Shown here: piece by piece, positions 34,942 to 45,817 of the stretch
How the letters are laid out: each line of letters opens with the position of its first letter
Numbering within the stretch: the first letter of the stretch is position 1
Source: Kingdonia uniflora
Lineage: Eukaryota > Streptophyta > Magnoliopsida > Ranunculales > Circaeasteraceae
Direction of reading: 5' to 3'
Length of the DNA stretch: 64,000 bases
NCBI GenBank assembly: GCA_014058105.1
Contig: JACGCM010000310.1
Location: 992,001-1,056,000, forward strand
Program-made: the position numbers and the translations under genes
Notes under the pieces: model-generated
What the model was told of the DNA's origin: nothing
What the model saw: only the letters and a program-made list of their open reading frames with translations
Databases searched by the model: none

Positions 34942-35454
34942 TGTAGTCTCCTTATTTTATTAGGGGACAACAATAATGGTTCGATGGATCGGGCTTGATA
35001 CTGAACCGGATAAGGGCACCGCTCAACTCTTTATGGGTCCCTTTCTCTCTATCTCTGGCTGGGTTTTGAGATCGTTGAGGAATAGTAGTTTTCTTGAAGA
35101 GGGAGAAGAAGAAGAAGATCCCTTTTGTCTATCCCCTCCTCTCTATTTATAAGGAAGGTTTGACCTAGGAGCATCCTTTCTCACATGTCCTGGGAAATTC
35201 TTAGACTATCCCTTCAGAGTCGTGGGATTTGGTGCTCCTCATTTTTGATCTACGGTTGCTAATAATTGCTCGTTGTTTAGAGGTACTTAAAAGTAGTTTC
35301 GTCAGGGCATCCTTACTCGTGTGGGACGACCGAAAAGTTTGCTCGTTGATTGGCCTGTCGTTTCCTTTTTCTAATTATACGAGGTTGGGGTCGTTGAGAG
35401 AGCTTGCTCATCGGAGTACTCCAACTTTGTCACTAGCGGGAGCGTGCTCCTATA
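34942..35454 (-). repeat. 5' LTR of Tat element II
   Basis: 513 bp, plus-strand left edge TGTAGTCTCC and right edge CTCCTATA, where the partner LTR has CTCCTGCA. This fits a TG/CA end altered by C-to-T type changes. The two LTRs differ at many positions, so the insertion is old. Confidence 0.92.
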
Positions 35455-35491
35455 GAAGCAATGCTTGAAAGAGCGAGTTAAAGAAACCCAT
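35455..35491 (-). pseudogene. subtilase piece 1: start codon and first half of signal peptide
   Basis: ATG at 35491-35489 begins MGFFNSLFQAL, a hydrophobic signal-peptide start. The frame runs into the right LTR of the Tat element at the TSD GAAGC (35455-35459). It joins directly to piece 2 (LLFTLINSVSILAERSM) once the element and one TSD copy are removed. Confidence 0.85.
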
Positions 35492-36092
35492 GATTCTCTT
35501 CCTTCAAAAAGATTACTTTCCCTTTGATATCTATCTCTCCGTTAAGATATAATGTCACTGAAAATTCCTCAATAGTCTTTATTTACATAAATATTTCTAT
35601 TTGGTGGTTCTAACTTATTTCATTAAGTCGTTATCTTGCACATTAAATTGTGATTAAGGGTTGGTTTTGTAAATCTGTCGATTTCTTCATCTGTCAATGC
35701 AGAAGAAATACTTAGTTTCTTCCCTACTTGAGTTTTAGACTTTATCCAGCAAAGCCTGGCCAATATGACTAAAGGGTTTCTACTGAGTCTCAAGTCAGCT
35801 TTGGCTTAAATTATAACCTCGTCATAATTTTACCCCAATGATTTAGAACAATCCAAGATAATTTAGACAAATGCTTGAGTTTTGAATTTGAAGAGACGCA
35901 CCTAAGAGGAGTTTTAAGCTAGAGGTAGGCGATTTGGTACCTCAAGCAAGTTGGGTTCCCGGTAATGGCCCCCTAATTTAAATCTCTTATCAAACCAAGT
36001 ATATCCTTAGCCATACATCCAATACTATTAATTATAACATATAAATTTTAAGTTAGAATGACAGTGTTGTTTTGATAAATAACAAAAGCATA
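35492..36092 (-). promoter_or_regulatory. region upstream of the subtilase (tandem intergenic spacer)
   Basis: About 600 bp between the first codon of the split subtilase and the stop codon of a second subtilase remnant. It should contain the original promoter; I could not fix a TATA box or start site. No ORF of note. Confidence 0.4.
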
Positions 36093-36191
36093 CTATGTTT
36101 TGTCATCACTTGAGAGTAAGTCCATTACAACGATGGGGATCCTCACTATATATTTCTCCTTACTATCCATCCAAGCGAGAGCGCCCAAAAA
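36093..36191 (-). pseudogene. 3' end of a second subtilase gene (33 codons)
   Basis: Minus strand reads FLGALAWMDSKEKYIV then RIPIVVMDLLSSDDKT and TAG, matching the last exon of the main subtilase (GTFVWIN...KIPIVVMDLLSGNT). Downstream bases also resemble each other (AACATAAACTG/AGCATACTATG). Upstream sequence is unrelated, so only the last codons survive. It suggests an original head-to-tail subtilase pair. Confidence 0.8.
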
Positions 36192-36612
36192 ACTCTCCCC
36201 TTTCTTTGTTTGGTGCCAGTGACAATCACAACAAAAAAATACTATGTTGTTGCACATACTTCAACATACAAATCAACAACAAACATCCATCATTAACCAA
36301 ATTAAATACCAATTCAAGCTCCAATCTTCTAATTCAAAACCCTAGATTTATATCTAATAACAGCAAATTCGAGAGAAAAGCCTAAAATTGGGGAGATTAG
36401 GGTATACCTAGGTAAGATTGACATAGAAGAAGAGAAGTTTCTTGGTGTTAGAAACTTGAATTTGATGATAAAATTGGCGAGATTCTGTACCAGAGAAAAA
36501 GATACATTTTTTATGAAACGAATTAAGTTTGATCTCTGAGGTAAGATAAAGAAGAATGATTGATTTATAGAGGGAGAAGAAGGTTTAAACCCATAAATAC
36601 CATGCAATTGGG
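36192..36612. other. unassigned spacer
   Basis: AT-rich sequence between the subtilase remnant and dispersed repeat copy 2. Two short ORFs have no family likeness. Confidence 0.35.
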
Positions 36613-36770
36613 CAATTTAGGGTTGGACGGTCTAGATCATTTCCATGGTACAAAAATACCATGGAAATAATACAAGCCTCCCAAAACACGCCTCATCCTA
36701 AGCGTTGGTGGAATGGGCGTCTGAAGCCAAAACAAAAAGATGTTTTTTTTTATTATTATTATAGTTAATG
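36605..36770. repeat. dispersed repeat, copy 2
   Basis: Same family as 14690-14880, with a hairpin ATTTCCATGGTA (36639-36650) and TACCATGGAAAT (36657-36668), and a T-rich tail ending ATTATTATAG. The solo LTR at 36783 is inserted just after the tail. Confidence 0.5.
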
Positions 36771-36782
36771 GTATTAGTACTT

Positions 36783-37760
36783 TGAAACATCTATTTTTGG
36801 AGTTTGTTTCATTTCGTGTCTAGAGTAGGTGTCAGCACTACCTCGTAGTTATTCGTCGACAGAGAGTGCATGTAGAGTGACTATAACTGGACTGACACTG
36901 AACATGTACGTGGATTTGTACCTCTTCGCTTTAAAATACACAAGCCGTTAGTATTTTACAAAATTATGTTTTTTAAAGAAAATAGGTTTCTGTTAGAATA
37001 GATTCTGTTCGAAGAGACTTTTTTCTGTTCGAGCAAATCCTGCTCAAACAGACTTTTTTAGTTCAAACATTTTACTCATAACTTTATTTCTTCGAATAGG
37101 ATCTTTGGTTATGTTCAAATAAAGCCATGTCTGTTCGAACATACTATTTCTCTACTCAAACAAACTTTGGGTTTTCAGATTTCTTATAAAATATTTTTTT
37201 TTATTTCCCCTTTTCACCTCTTCCAAAACCAAATTTTATAGGGCTTAAGATTTTAGAGAGAAGAGAGATTCAAGGAGTGATTCAATGTGAAGTAAAGCTC
37301 AAATTGAATTAATCGAAGAATTTAAAAATAAAATTTTAATTTTAGATTTTGAGAGTTTGAGGGATTCAAGCTTGGATGCTTTGATGGGAGATTGAAGTGA
37401 GGCATTGCGAGAACGATAGGTGTTGTGAAAATGAGGAATTGATTGCGAGGAGTTCAATTATAAGAGAGGTAACCACGGGATGTGCTTATCAAGCCTGTAA
37501 GTAATTGAATTCTTGTAATTTTGTTTTAATAGTTAATTTTTAGCTGTCGGGCGATTCGACAGTGATCTGTGGGTTTTTCTCCTGAAAAAGGTTTTCCACA
37601 GGGTTAAAATTGTTTATCATTGTGTTTTTGATTTCTTATTGCTTATCATATCAACTTGAGCTAGGTTAGAACTAGACAATTAGTTTCAAGGATTATTGGC
37701 TCTTTTAATTTTGACCTAAATTACTCGAAGTCGATTAATCTTAATTAGTCAAAAAATTTA
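36783..37760 (+). mobile_element. solo LTR (978 bp) with TSD TACTT
   Basis: Starts TGAAACATCT, ends AAAATTTA. TSD TACTT at 36778-36782 and 37761-37765. It aligns along its length with the LTR at 38167-39143, including the CTGTTCGAA clusters and the block GGGCGATTCGACAG. Belongs to the Copia-like family described next. Confidence 0.9.
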
Positions 37761-37765
37761 TACTT

Positions 37766-38166
37766 TACACCAATTATGGCAAAAGTACTATGATTTGAAA
37801 TGGCCTAGTATGGAACACACAAATATTTTTGACACTAAAGACATAATATAGGCGCATGATTAGCATATGCTTACAAGAATCCAACCGATGCTTCTTTGAT
37901 CGTCAGCTTAGTTAAATGGTTAATTCAATTAGACGTGTGCTCATCAATATCGTGAACATTGCACATTTAAAGGTTGAGTCAATTACACTGTGATATACAT
38001 TAATGTTCTTGAAAATTAATTCTCGTTGACAGAAGTAACAAGCTTAAGAAGGTTGAGTCATATCTTATCGTAAGTTGATAGCCCTACAAAGTACTATATC
38101 TAATGTAAATCTACGAAGGCGGAAGCTTAATTTGTATACAATTAACACTAAGTTCGAACTAGATCT
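37766..38166. other. unassigned spacer between the two related LTR insertions
   Basis: 400 bp of AT-rich sequence. No repeat or gene fragment recognised. Confidence 0.4.
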
Positions 38167-39143
38167 TGAAACATCCATTTTTGAAGCTTGTTTCATTTCG
38201 TGTCTAGAATATGTGTCAGCACTACCTCGTGGTTATTCAACGTCAAATAGTGCATGTGGATCGACTATAGCTGGACTGACACTGAATAGGTACGTTGGTT
38301 TGTTTGTATCTCTTCGCTTTAAAATACTTAAGCCGTTAGTATTTTACAAAAGGTTAAAAAAATAATTATGCTTTTTTGAAGGAAATAAGTTTCTGTTAGA
38401 ACAAACTTTTTTCTGTTCAAAAAGACCTTGTTTGAACAAACTTTTTTCTGCTCAAATATTTTACTCAGAAACCTATTTTTTATAATAGGATCTTTAGTTA
38501 TGTTCGAATAAAACCCTGTCTGTTCTACTTGACTATTTCTCTGATCGAACAGAGGTCGGGTTTTCAGTTTTTGATAAAAGACATCCTTTCTTTTTATTTC
38601 CTTTACCTCTTCTAAAAAGAACTTTTTTTAGGGATTGATATTTTAGAGAGAAGAGAGATTTTAACAAGCGATTCAATGTGAAGTAAAACTCAAATTGAAT
38701 CAATCAGAGATTTATAAAACCTAAATCTTAAATTAAAAACTTGTAAGTTTCAAGCTTGGATAATTTGACAGGAAATTGAAGTGAGGCGTTACGAGAACGA
38801 AGGGCATTGCGAGGAAAAGGAATTGATTGCGAGGATTTTAATTAGAAGAGAGGTAATTACGGGATGTGCTTATCGAGTCTATAAGTAATTAAATTCTTAT
38901 TATTTTGTTTCTATAGAAGATTTTTAGATGTCGGGCGATTCGACAGCGACCTGTGGGTTTTCTCCTGAGAAAGGTTTCCCACAGAGTTATAATTGTTTGT
39001 CATTGTTCTTTTGATTCCTTATTGCTTATCATATCAACTTGAACTAGGTTAAAACTTGACAATTAGTTTCATGAATTATCGGCCCTTTCAATTTTGATCT
39101 AAATTACTCAAAATTGGTTAATCTCAATTAGTTGGAAATTTTA
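38167..39143 (+). repeat. 5' LTR of the Copia-type element
   Basis: 977 bp, TGAAACATCC...GAAATTTTA. Nearly the same length as the solo LTR at 36783-37760 (978 bp). Confidence 0.9.
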
Positions 39144-39216
39144 ATTGGTATCAGCGGGGTCACGCTCCAAGGCTTAACAACCTGAGCATTTATCCTAACT
39201 AAATTATTTCAGATTA

Positions 39217-39930
39217 ATGGATTCTGGAAGATTTGAAGGTTTCATAAATAGTTCACCCCTCTTCGATGGAAAATATATTGAACGTGATATTTTTAATCTT
39301 GAAGAAATTGGTACTCGATTAATTAAGCGATGTGCTAAACTTGAGAAAATTAATAAAGGCTTGAAAGAGCAAGTTAACACACTCACTCATAAATAAAGCA
39401 CAAATACTGAGAATACATATCTTTAGCTTAAAAGATTTGAATGTGAGAAACATGAGCTTTTTGATAAAGTAAACAATTTAGAAAATGAAGTTTATACTGC
39501 TCATGAGAGCAACCACGGATGAATTAGATTAGGCCAAACTTTATTTAGTCTCATCTGAACAGAAACTTCAAATCTTCTCTCATAGAGTGATAAACATTAA
39601 TAAAATGCTAAGTATAGGCAAATATAAAAGTAACAAAAGGGGGCTTGGATATAAAAATGTTGATTCAAATAAAAGATCCCCTTTGTTTACAAAATTTATT
39701 AAAGCCACAGTGTTGCCCAAACCTAGTATAGTGTCTAATAGTTACACCAAAATTTATTAAAGCCACACTATCCAAAAGTGATTTATTGTCATACTTGTGG
39801 TAGAAAGGGACATTATGCTTCATATTGTGGATTTGTTTCATTGAATAGATGGGCTGATTGGCTCCCTATCAAGGAAAAGAAGATGATGATCAAGAAATCT
39901 CCAATGCTCACTCAAAAAGCATAATATTAA
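39217..39930 (+). pseudogene. gag remnant with zinc knuckle
   Basis: ATG at 39217 starts MDSGRFEGFINSSPLFDGKY, a Copia gag opening, then jumps to a coiled-coil region (RLIKRCAKLEKINKGLKEQV; LKRFECEKHELFDKVNNLEN) with stops. Further on, NKMLSIGKYKSNKRGLGYKN and, at 39787-39828, the CCHC knuckle CHTCGRKGHYASYC, then RWADWLPIKEKK. The central capsid part is missing and pol is absent. A 20-base direct repeat (AAAATTTATTAAAGCCACA) occurs near 39695 and 39750. Confidence 0.75.
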
Positions 39931-41557
39931 AAGTCTATCAAAACTATTGGGTGTGTTAGGATGAGTTGACACCTCAGTTAAGATGCAATGTTACACTGGT
40001 AGCTAGTCAATCTATTTGGGTACAAAAAGATGATCTTTCACCACAGAAAAGGTACAATGTTTCTTTGATAGGTAATGAATCTAAACTGAGGCGAGCAATC
40101 AGTATATCCTCTATTGATTAGGTACATTTCTTACCCTCTGTTCTATTATGTTACTCTCTTTATCTTTTTATGATAGTAGGGTATAACTTTGATTTCTTTT
40201 TCTTTTGCACTTTGCATTTTAAGAGCTTTTGCATGTGGAATATTCTTGCTAGACTTGGACTATACCATTTTGTTATATTTATTCATGGAATAATTATTTG
40301 GTAAAATTAATATTCACAATAGTCATTGACCCCCTAGTTTAAACTAAAAGCTCATCATGATTGGAACTTCGTGATGATAACTTTAAAGACTTTATACCTA
40401 ATACTATGTGAGGATCTAGCCTTTTGCAAGCTTCGGGTGTTATTTTATAAATTCTTTTCAGATTCAGCATTTTTTTTATGATCTCATTTTTTATAACCAA
40501 TTGTCGCTGGTAACTTCAAGTTCAAGTTAGTCTAATAGAACATTCCCTATACTTGATTCGAGACAAAAATGATACTATGTAAGGCCAAAGATATGATAAT
40601 AAACATTATTGTTACGCCTTTTTTGGCCTTCATCTATGCTTACCCAATATTTTATCCATTTGCAACCCTTTGTACCATAAAATATGTCATTCATTCAATA
40701 TCCAACTCCTTTTGAGCCACTTGTTCTAAGACTTTTCAATGAAATAAAAATGAAGGAAAGAGTGAAACCATGCGGCTTTAGTGATAGAGATAAATATAAG
40801 AGGAGAGTATTTCTAATGATTTTATGGTACATCTGTATGATTCTATTTGGATATAATATATTTTGAGTGACCACCATAGTGAGGCCTAAGTTGAAGCAAC
40901 TTTCCAACATAGTATTTTAACTGCGACAGAGTAATACGTTGAAAACTGGGTATCTATCTGACTATGCACACACACATACACTAAGTAATTCATTTAGTGA
41001 TTATTTTATTACACATAGACAATGTCTTGGTCTTTATAGGATATTTTAAATTTATTGTCTTTCTATAATATCTTGTGTTAGGGGGAGTGTTATCTTTTGT
41101 TGCTAACTCATTTCAAAGGCACTCCCCGTGTGTGTTTTTCCATTTTTTATTTTTTTCCGTTATTAAAAAAATGATTTTTTATTTCTTTTTTATTGGGAGT
41201 TTTGTGATGGTTGTGATTGATTGTCAGAGAATTAGGGGTTTGGTCTGTTATTTAAAGGTTGGGTGCTTTCTGTCTACTGTCTATTTTTCTTTTTATCTAC
41301 TATTGTGTATTGTTTACCCTTTGTTCATTGTGACAAAAAGGGGGAGAAATGATCCTGATAGGTAAGTCAGGTAAGATTTGAATTTTTTCTATATCCCTTA
41401 TTTTATTTGAACGGTTACATGATATATCTTGTTTAGTGTGCATGGATTCCCGAGTATATGCTATAAGATGGAAGAGTAGCTTTGAGTCAGTCCATCGAGT
41501 TATATTTTTTTCTTCTTATAGTGGTAGTTTTGTCACGAACTGAACCAAAGGAGGAGA
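39931..41557 (+). other. non-coding internal region of the Copia-type element
   Basis: 1.6 kb without recognisable protease, integrase or RT. It contains AAAAAGGGGGAGAAAT at 41336-41351, a purine tract of the type that precedes Copia LTRs but 200 bp upstream of the actual LTR. The 96-aa frame at 41075-41365 is hydrophobic chance sequence. Confidence 0.5.
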
Positions 41558-42485
41558 TAGAAACATCCATATATGGAATTTATTTCATTTTGTTTATAAA
41601 ATAGGTGTCAGTATTACTTCGTGGTTATTTATCATCAGAGAGTGCACGTGAAACAACTGCAGCTAAACTGATACTAAGCAGGTACGTGGTTTGTACCTCT
41701 TCACTTTAAAATACTCAAGCCGTCAGTATTTTACAAAAAGGTCAAAAAAAGAATTATATTTTTTGAAAAAAATAGGTTTCTGTTAGAACAAACTTTTTTC
41801 AGTTCGAACATTTTACTCATAACCCTGTTTCTTCGAAAAGGATTTTGGTTATGTTCCAATCAAACCTTGTCTGTTCGAACGGAATATTTTTTTGTTCGAA
41901 TAGAGGTCAGTTTTTAGTTTTTTTAATAAAAGACATCCTTTTTTTTATTTCTTTTACCTCTTCTAAAAAGAACTTTTTTTAGGGTTAGGTATTTTAGAGA
42001 TGAGAGATTTTAACAAGCAATTCAATGCAAAATAAAACTCAAATTGAATCAATTGGAGATTTAGTAAACCTAATATTTAATTAAAAAACTTGCGAGTTTC
42101 AAGCTTGGATAATTTGAAGGGAGATTGAAGTGAGGCGTTGCAAGAACGAAGGGCATTGCGTGAACGATAAATTGATTGCGAGGAGTTCAATTAGAAGAGA
42201 GGTAACCACGAGATATATTTATCAATTTTGTAAATAATTGAATTCTTGTAATTTTGTTTCAATAGTAGATTTTTAGTTATCAGGCGATTCGACAGCGACC
42301 TATGAGTTTTTCTCCTAAGAAAGGTTTCATACAGGGTTAAAATTGTCGGTTATAATGCTTTTAATTCCTTATTGCTTATCATATCAACTTAAGCTAGGTC
42401 GGAACTTGACAATTAGTTTCAAGGATTATCGGCCCTTTCAATTTTTACCTCAATTACTCGAAATTGCCTAATCTCAATTAGTTAG
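41558..42485 (+). repeat. 3' LTR of the Copia-type element, truncated
   Basis: Begins AGAAACATCC (other copies TGAAACATCC) and matches the 5' LTR up to TCTCAATTAGTTAG, where Tat element III begins. It is more diverged than the other two LTRs by eye. Confidence 0.85.
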
Positions 42486-43098
42486 TGTAGGGACCTATCC
42501 CTCGACCTAGTCCAAATTTGAACTACTTCAGTATCAGACTCACGCATTTCACACGTAACATGAACAATCAGCATTAACACCTAGACCACGAATTGATAAA
42601 GAACGTGGATCAAGCACAATAGAAAAATATGAACAAGTCAAAGACGCCAATCTCCTACGAACTCAACAGTTACATAGTAAGCTACCACTTACCCCATTAT
42701 TTGGAAAATGTGCTTCAATACGATAACGAGCTGCGGTAAGGTCTATATAAAGATAAAATTTTAGAGGAGATATGGACCAAAAAGAGAATAAAGAAAAACC
42801 AGATTTTTTAGACTTTCACACAGGAATTTCGAGATTCTGAACATCAAAAACTTCTTATTTACAAGATCAAGCATTTCTAGTTCGAGAGATCACTTGTAAT
42901 AGGATATCAGCCTCAAGCAATAAAAGTTACTCTTACTAAAATCCTCAACTTGAGGTCGTGGTTTTTCTTACCTATTTAAAGGTTTTCCACACTAAATTAC
43001 ATGTGTCATTTTTTACTTTACATTAGTTTTTGTCACAGGTACATTTTGTGTGAAAGATAATTTTAAGCCATTTCGAGCTATGGAATTAGGCCATTATA
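42486..43098 (+). repeat. 5' LTR of Tat element III
   Basis: Starts TGTAGGGACC at the break point in the Copia 3' LTR, holds a possible TATA box (TCTATATAAAG near 42740) and ends CCATTATA just before TTTGGCACCGTC. Confidence 0.75.
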
Positions 43099-43112
43099 TT
43101 TGGCACCGTCTA
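43099..43112 (+). other. primer-binding site of element III
   Basis: TTTGGCACCGTCTA follows the LTR, the same arrangement as in elements II and IV. Confidence 0.65.
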
Positions 43113-43176
43113 TGGGAAAGAAGACATTTTCACAATATCCTAAGGCCTATATTCACTCTACTTTCCATCTCCAATC

Positions 43177-44921
43177 ATGGTCACTTCCAGGCGACCAACA
43201 ACTGGAATCCAGCTCGATCTTTTAGTTGAGTCGAAATAGCTTACAAAACTACTGGCGAATCTTCACGCCGAAATAGGAAAACATAATGAGCTCAAGCATC
43301 AGTTAACTCATGACCGAGAGCTCTGCGGTAAAGAGCTCAAAATTGAGCGGCAAGCTCATTTGATAGCATTCAAGCGACATGAAGAACAAATGACAACCAT
43401 ACAAACTTCATTACAAGCTTTGTAGGATACTCAACAGGCTTCCCAAACCAGAGACTGTGATCAAGTTCTGGAGAACTCTCGAGTTTTTGCACAAGAAAGG
43501 TTAGGACCTCGAGGAGCCTCCAATAAAGCCATTTCCTGAAATGTTCCAGACGAAATTCAACCTTCCATTCATTTGGGCTGTGAAGTTCTATCTGATATTA
43601 GTAGAGGTCTCCAACCTTCCAAGCGTCAAGAGGAAGAATAATGACCTCTGCCTCGAGTTCTAGTATGTGATCATTTAAGTAAAGGTACTGGCACTCGTAA
43701 TCCTCAACCACCAGACCAAGACACTCAAGCCACACGTCAGTACGTCACACAAGAGCATATGGATCAGAGAATTAAGGAGTTGATTGAAGCTTAAGCTCTA
43801 GGCAATAAAGACGATCTTACCAAATTGCAAGGTAGTCTAATTGCCAAAGAGTTATTCGATATGGAAGTTTGGAAAGGTTTCCATACTTTAAAAATACGTA
43901 AATACAAGGGCACCGATCCGAAGGAGCACATTCAGCAATACCGTGATTTACTGGGGTTGTACTTCAATCTCAGCCACATTCTATACCGTCTATTCGTAAC
44001 GAGTTTATAGGGCGAACCACTCCAGTGGTTCCATTCTCTACCTGAAAATTCCATCCTCACATTCGATCAACTACAAAAGCAATTCATCAAGATATATGCT
44101 CACAACAAAGATAAAGAGGAGAATTTATATTCCCTTATTAGTCTTAAATAATCCCAAGGGGAGAAGCTTGAGGCCTTTGCAAAAAAATTTATGGAGCTCG
44201 CGCGCAAAGTAGATAGTCTCGATTAGAAAATTGTTGTTACTGCTTTTACCAGCGCGCTCCAACACGACTACAAAGCCAAAGAGTACCTCTTCTTAACCAA
44301 ACCAGTTACCTTGGAAGATATGATCACCAAGGTTAATGGGTATGTCGACCTGGAAAGGATGATGTCTGAAAGGCATAAATCTACTAAATTAGTCCTAACC
44401 ATAAAAAGTCCAACTATAGAATGAGACAATAAACCAAAGGAGGACCACGGTGATCAAAAGCATTCCAAGGCGAACACTGGCAAACCGGGAAAGGCAATTT
44501 ATTACTCAAGCCGGTCCTCCCAAAGATGAATGTTTGACTTTCCACAATTTTTCCAATTCTATCAAAGGACACGTTCTACCATCTATCTCAACCGCTAGAA
44601 CCAATGGAAGGCTGCCCGTATTGCATGTACCACAAGGTAGATCATCATGACACTGACAACTCCTATACTTTACAGAGGTTACTGGAATATATCATTTAAG
44701 ATGGAAGAATGTTTGAATATATCGTCGATCTGGAGTCCTACAAGAATGGAAGCTACAAGGCGCAGATCAAAGTAGTCCAGATCGAAGATCAAACTGAGGA
44801 GAAACATTTGTACCATATCTACCATAGCAATATGATCGAGATTCATCAGATTAACAACTCTTGCAGATTTAAGCACAGGAGATTATCAGAATGTTACGAT
44901 CTCACACCTCAAGATAAATAA
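43177..44921 (+). pseudogene. gag of Tat element III
   Basis: ATG 43177 gives MVTSRRPTTGIQLDLLVESK, a stop, then a coiled coil (NLHAEIGKHNELKHQLTHDR). The gag core follows in pieces: LKIRKYKGTDPKEHIQQYRD, GEPLQWFHSLPENSILTFDQ, EKLEAFAKKFMELARKVDS, ITKVNGYVDLERMM. A Cys/His cluster CPYCMYHKVDHHDTDN near 44610-44660 matches the CxxCxxH region of Tat gag. Many stops. Confidence 0.82.
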
Positions 44922-44939
44922 GCCAAACTTCTTCCTGAG

Positions 44940-45452
44940 TTGAGCAGTCGCAGGCTTAGAATTTCATTCGAAGATTGTGACATCAGTCATATAAAATTTC
45001 CACATCATGATACATTAGTCATAATGCTCAAGATGAAGAAGTTTGTTATGCATACAATGATAATCGATACTGGAAATGGTATTAAGAATATTTTTCAGAG
45101 CTCGATCGACCAGATGGGGTTGGCCAATCAACTCATTCCAAGCGACACCAATATCAGTGGATTTAATGGTTCCAAAGAAGAACGAGTAGGCAAGAACATC
45201 TTACCTATCACCGCTGGACCTGCCACAATCGACATCGTATTCTGCATCATCAATGCCAAATCTCATAATCTCGGGATTACGGGCCGCAACTGGATTCATA
45301 ACATGGAAGCAATCACTTCTACTTATCATCAAGTACTTCACTTCAAACACAATGATGGCATCCAAGAAATCAATGGCAGTCAAAAGCTTTCCAGAGCTTG
45401 GGAGAATACCATCTCTGTCATTCTAGATAAGTCAGACAGATACGCTGCATAA
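44940..45452 (+). pseudogene. aspartic protease of Tat element III
   Basis: 170-aa frame with SFEDCDISHIKFPHHD, active site MIIDTGNGIKNIFQS (D-T-G), NISGFNGSKEERVG and LGITGRNWIHNMEAI, the usual LGRDWI-type block at the end of Tat proteases. Open, but flanked by broken gag and RT. Confidence 0.83.
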
Positions 45453-45817
45453 CAATTACAGAAAGCTGGTCACATCGATGATCAGCCTTTTACAGAAGAA
45501 TTATAGAAAGTTTGTCACATCGATGATCAACCTTTAATAGAAGAACCTACAAAGTACATAGACATTGATGGACCTAGCCGAGGTACTTTTATCGGTACCA
45601 AGCTGTTCCAACATGATAATGATGCTCTCATTCACATCTTACAAATAAATTGAGACATCTTTCGTAAAATTTTAAAGAGATGCCTGGGGTTGATCTATCC
45701 AAGGCATGTCATAGATTGGCCATCGACACCAATGCCACGGTGGTTAAGCAAAAATAGCGATGACTCTCACCTCATCTACGAGATGAAGTCAACATTGAGA
45801 TCAATAAGTTAATAAAA

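Larger units (their letters stand above)
22188..35454 (-). mobile_element. Tat-lineage Ty3/gypsy element II, full structure, TSD GCTAC
   Basis: 13.27 kb with both LTRs (22188-22697, 34942-35454), primer site, polypurine tract, gag, protease, RT, RNase H, second RNase H and integrase on the minus strand, then a tandem array and a plus-strand antisense gene before the 3' LTR. TSD GTAGC at 22183-22187 and GAAGC at 35455-35459 (one mismatch). Two RNase H domains plus antisense ORFs place it in the Tat lineage. All genes carry stops or frameshifts. It sits inside the signal-peptide codons of the subtilase. Confidence 0.92.
15222..35491 (-). pseudogene. subtilisin-like serine protease gene split by four LTR insertions
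   Basis: Pieces in order on the minus strand: 35491-35455, 22187-22023, 21522-20383, 16644-16265, 15779-15222. Together they give one apparently intronless plant subtilase with signal peptide, I9 inhibitor propeptide (RSMYIVHMEKSVMP), catalytic Asp (GVIDSGVWPES), His (GMGHGTHTTS), Ser (RASMTYPHVSGV, where the usual GTS is RAS) and fibronectin-III-like C-terminus. Excision of three insertions with one TSD copy each restores the frame exactly. Point lesions remain: TGA in place of a Cys at 21212-21210, TAG at 20951-20949, a frameshift near 20730, and stops near 15690 and 15600. Plant subtilases mature or degrade apoplastic proteins. This copy is dead. Confidence 0.9.
38167..42485 (+). mobile_element. 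non-autonomous Copia-type element, 3' LTR cut by Tat element III
   Basis: 5' LTR 38167-39143, then ATTGGTATCAGCGGGG, close to the initiator-Met primer site, a gag remnant with a perfect zinc knuckle, 1.6 kb without pol, a purine tract AAAGGAGGAGAT, and a 3' LTR from 41558. The 3' LTR lacks its last bases because Tat element III starts at 42486. The gag style (PLFDG start, coiled coil, GLGY, CCHC) points to Copia, perhaps SIRE-like. No RT or integrase is present. Confidence 0.85.

Noticed and set aside
15222..35491. Subtilase as a working gene with very long introns
   Set aside because: The intervening DNA consists of LTR elements with TSDs, and there are several nonsense codons and a frameshift in the coding pieces.
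41075..41365. 96-aa hydrophobic ORF as a membrane protein
   Set aside because: T-rich DNA gives Phe/Leu/Val by chance; it lies in the non-coding interior of the Copia-type element.
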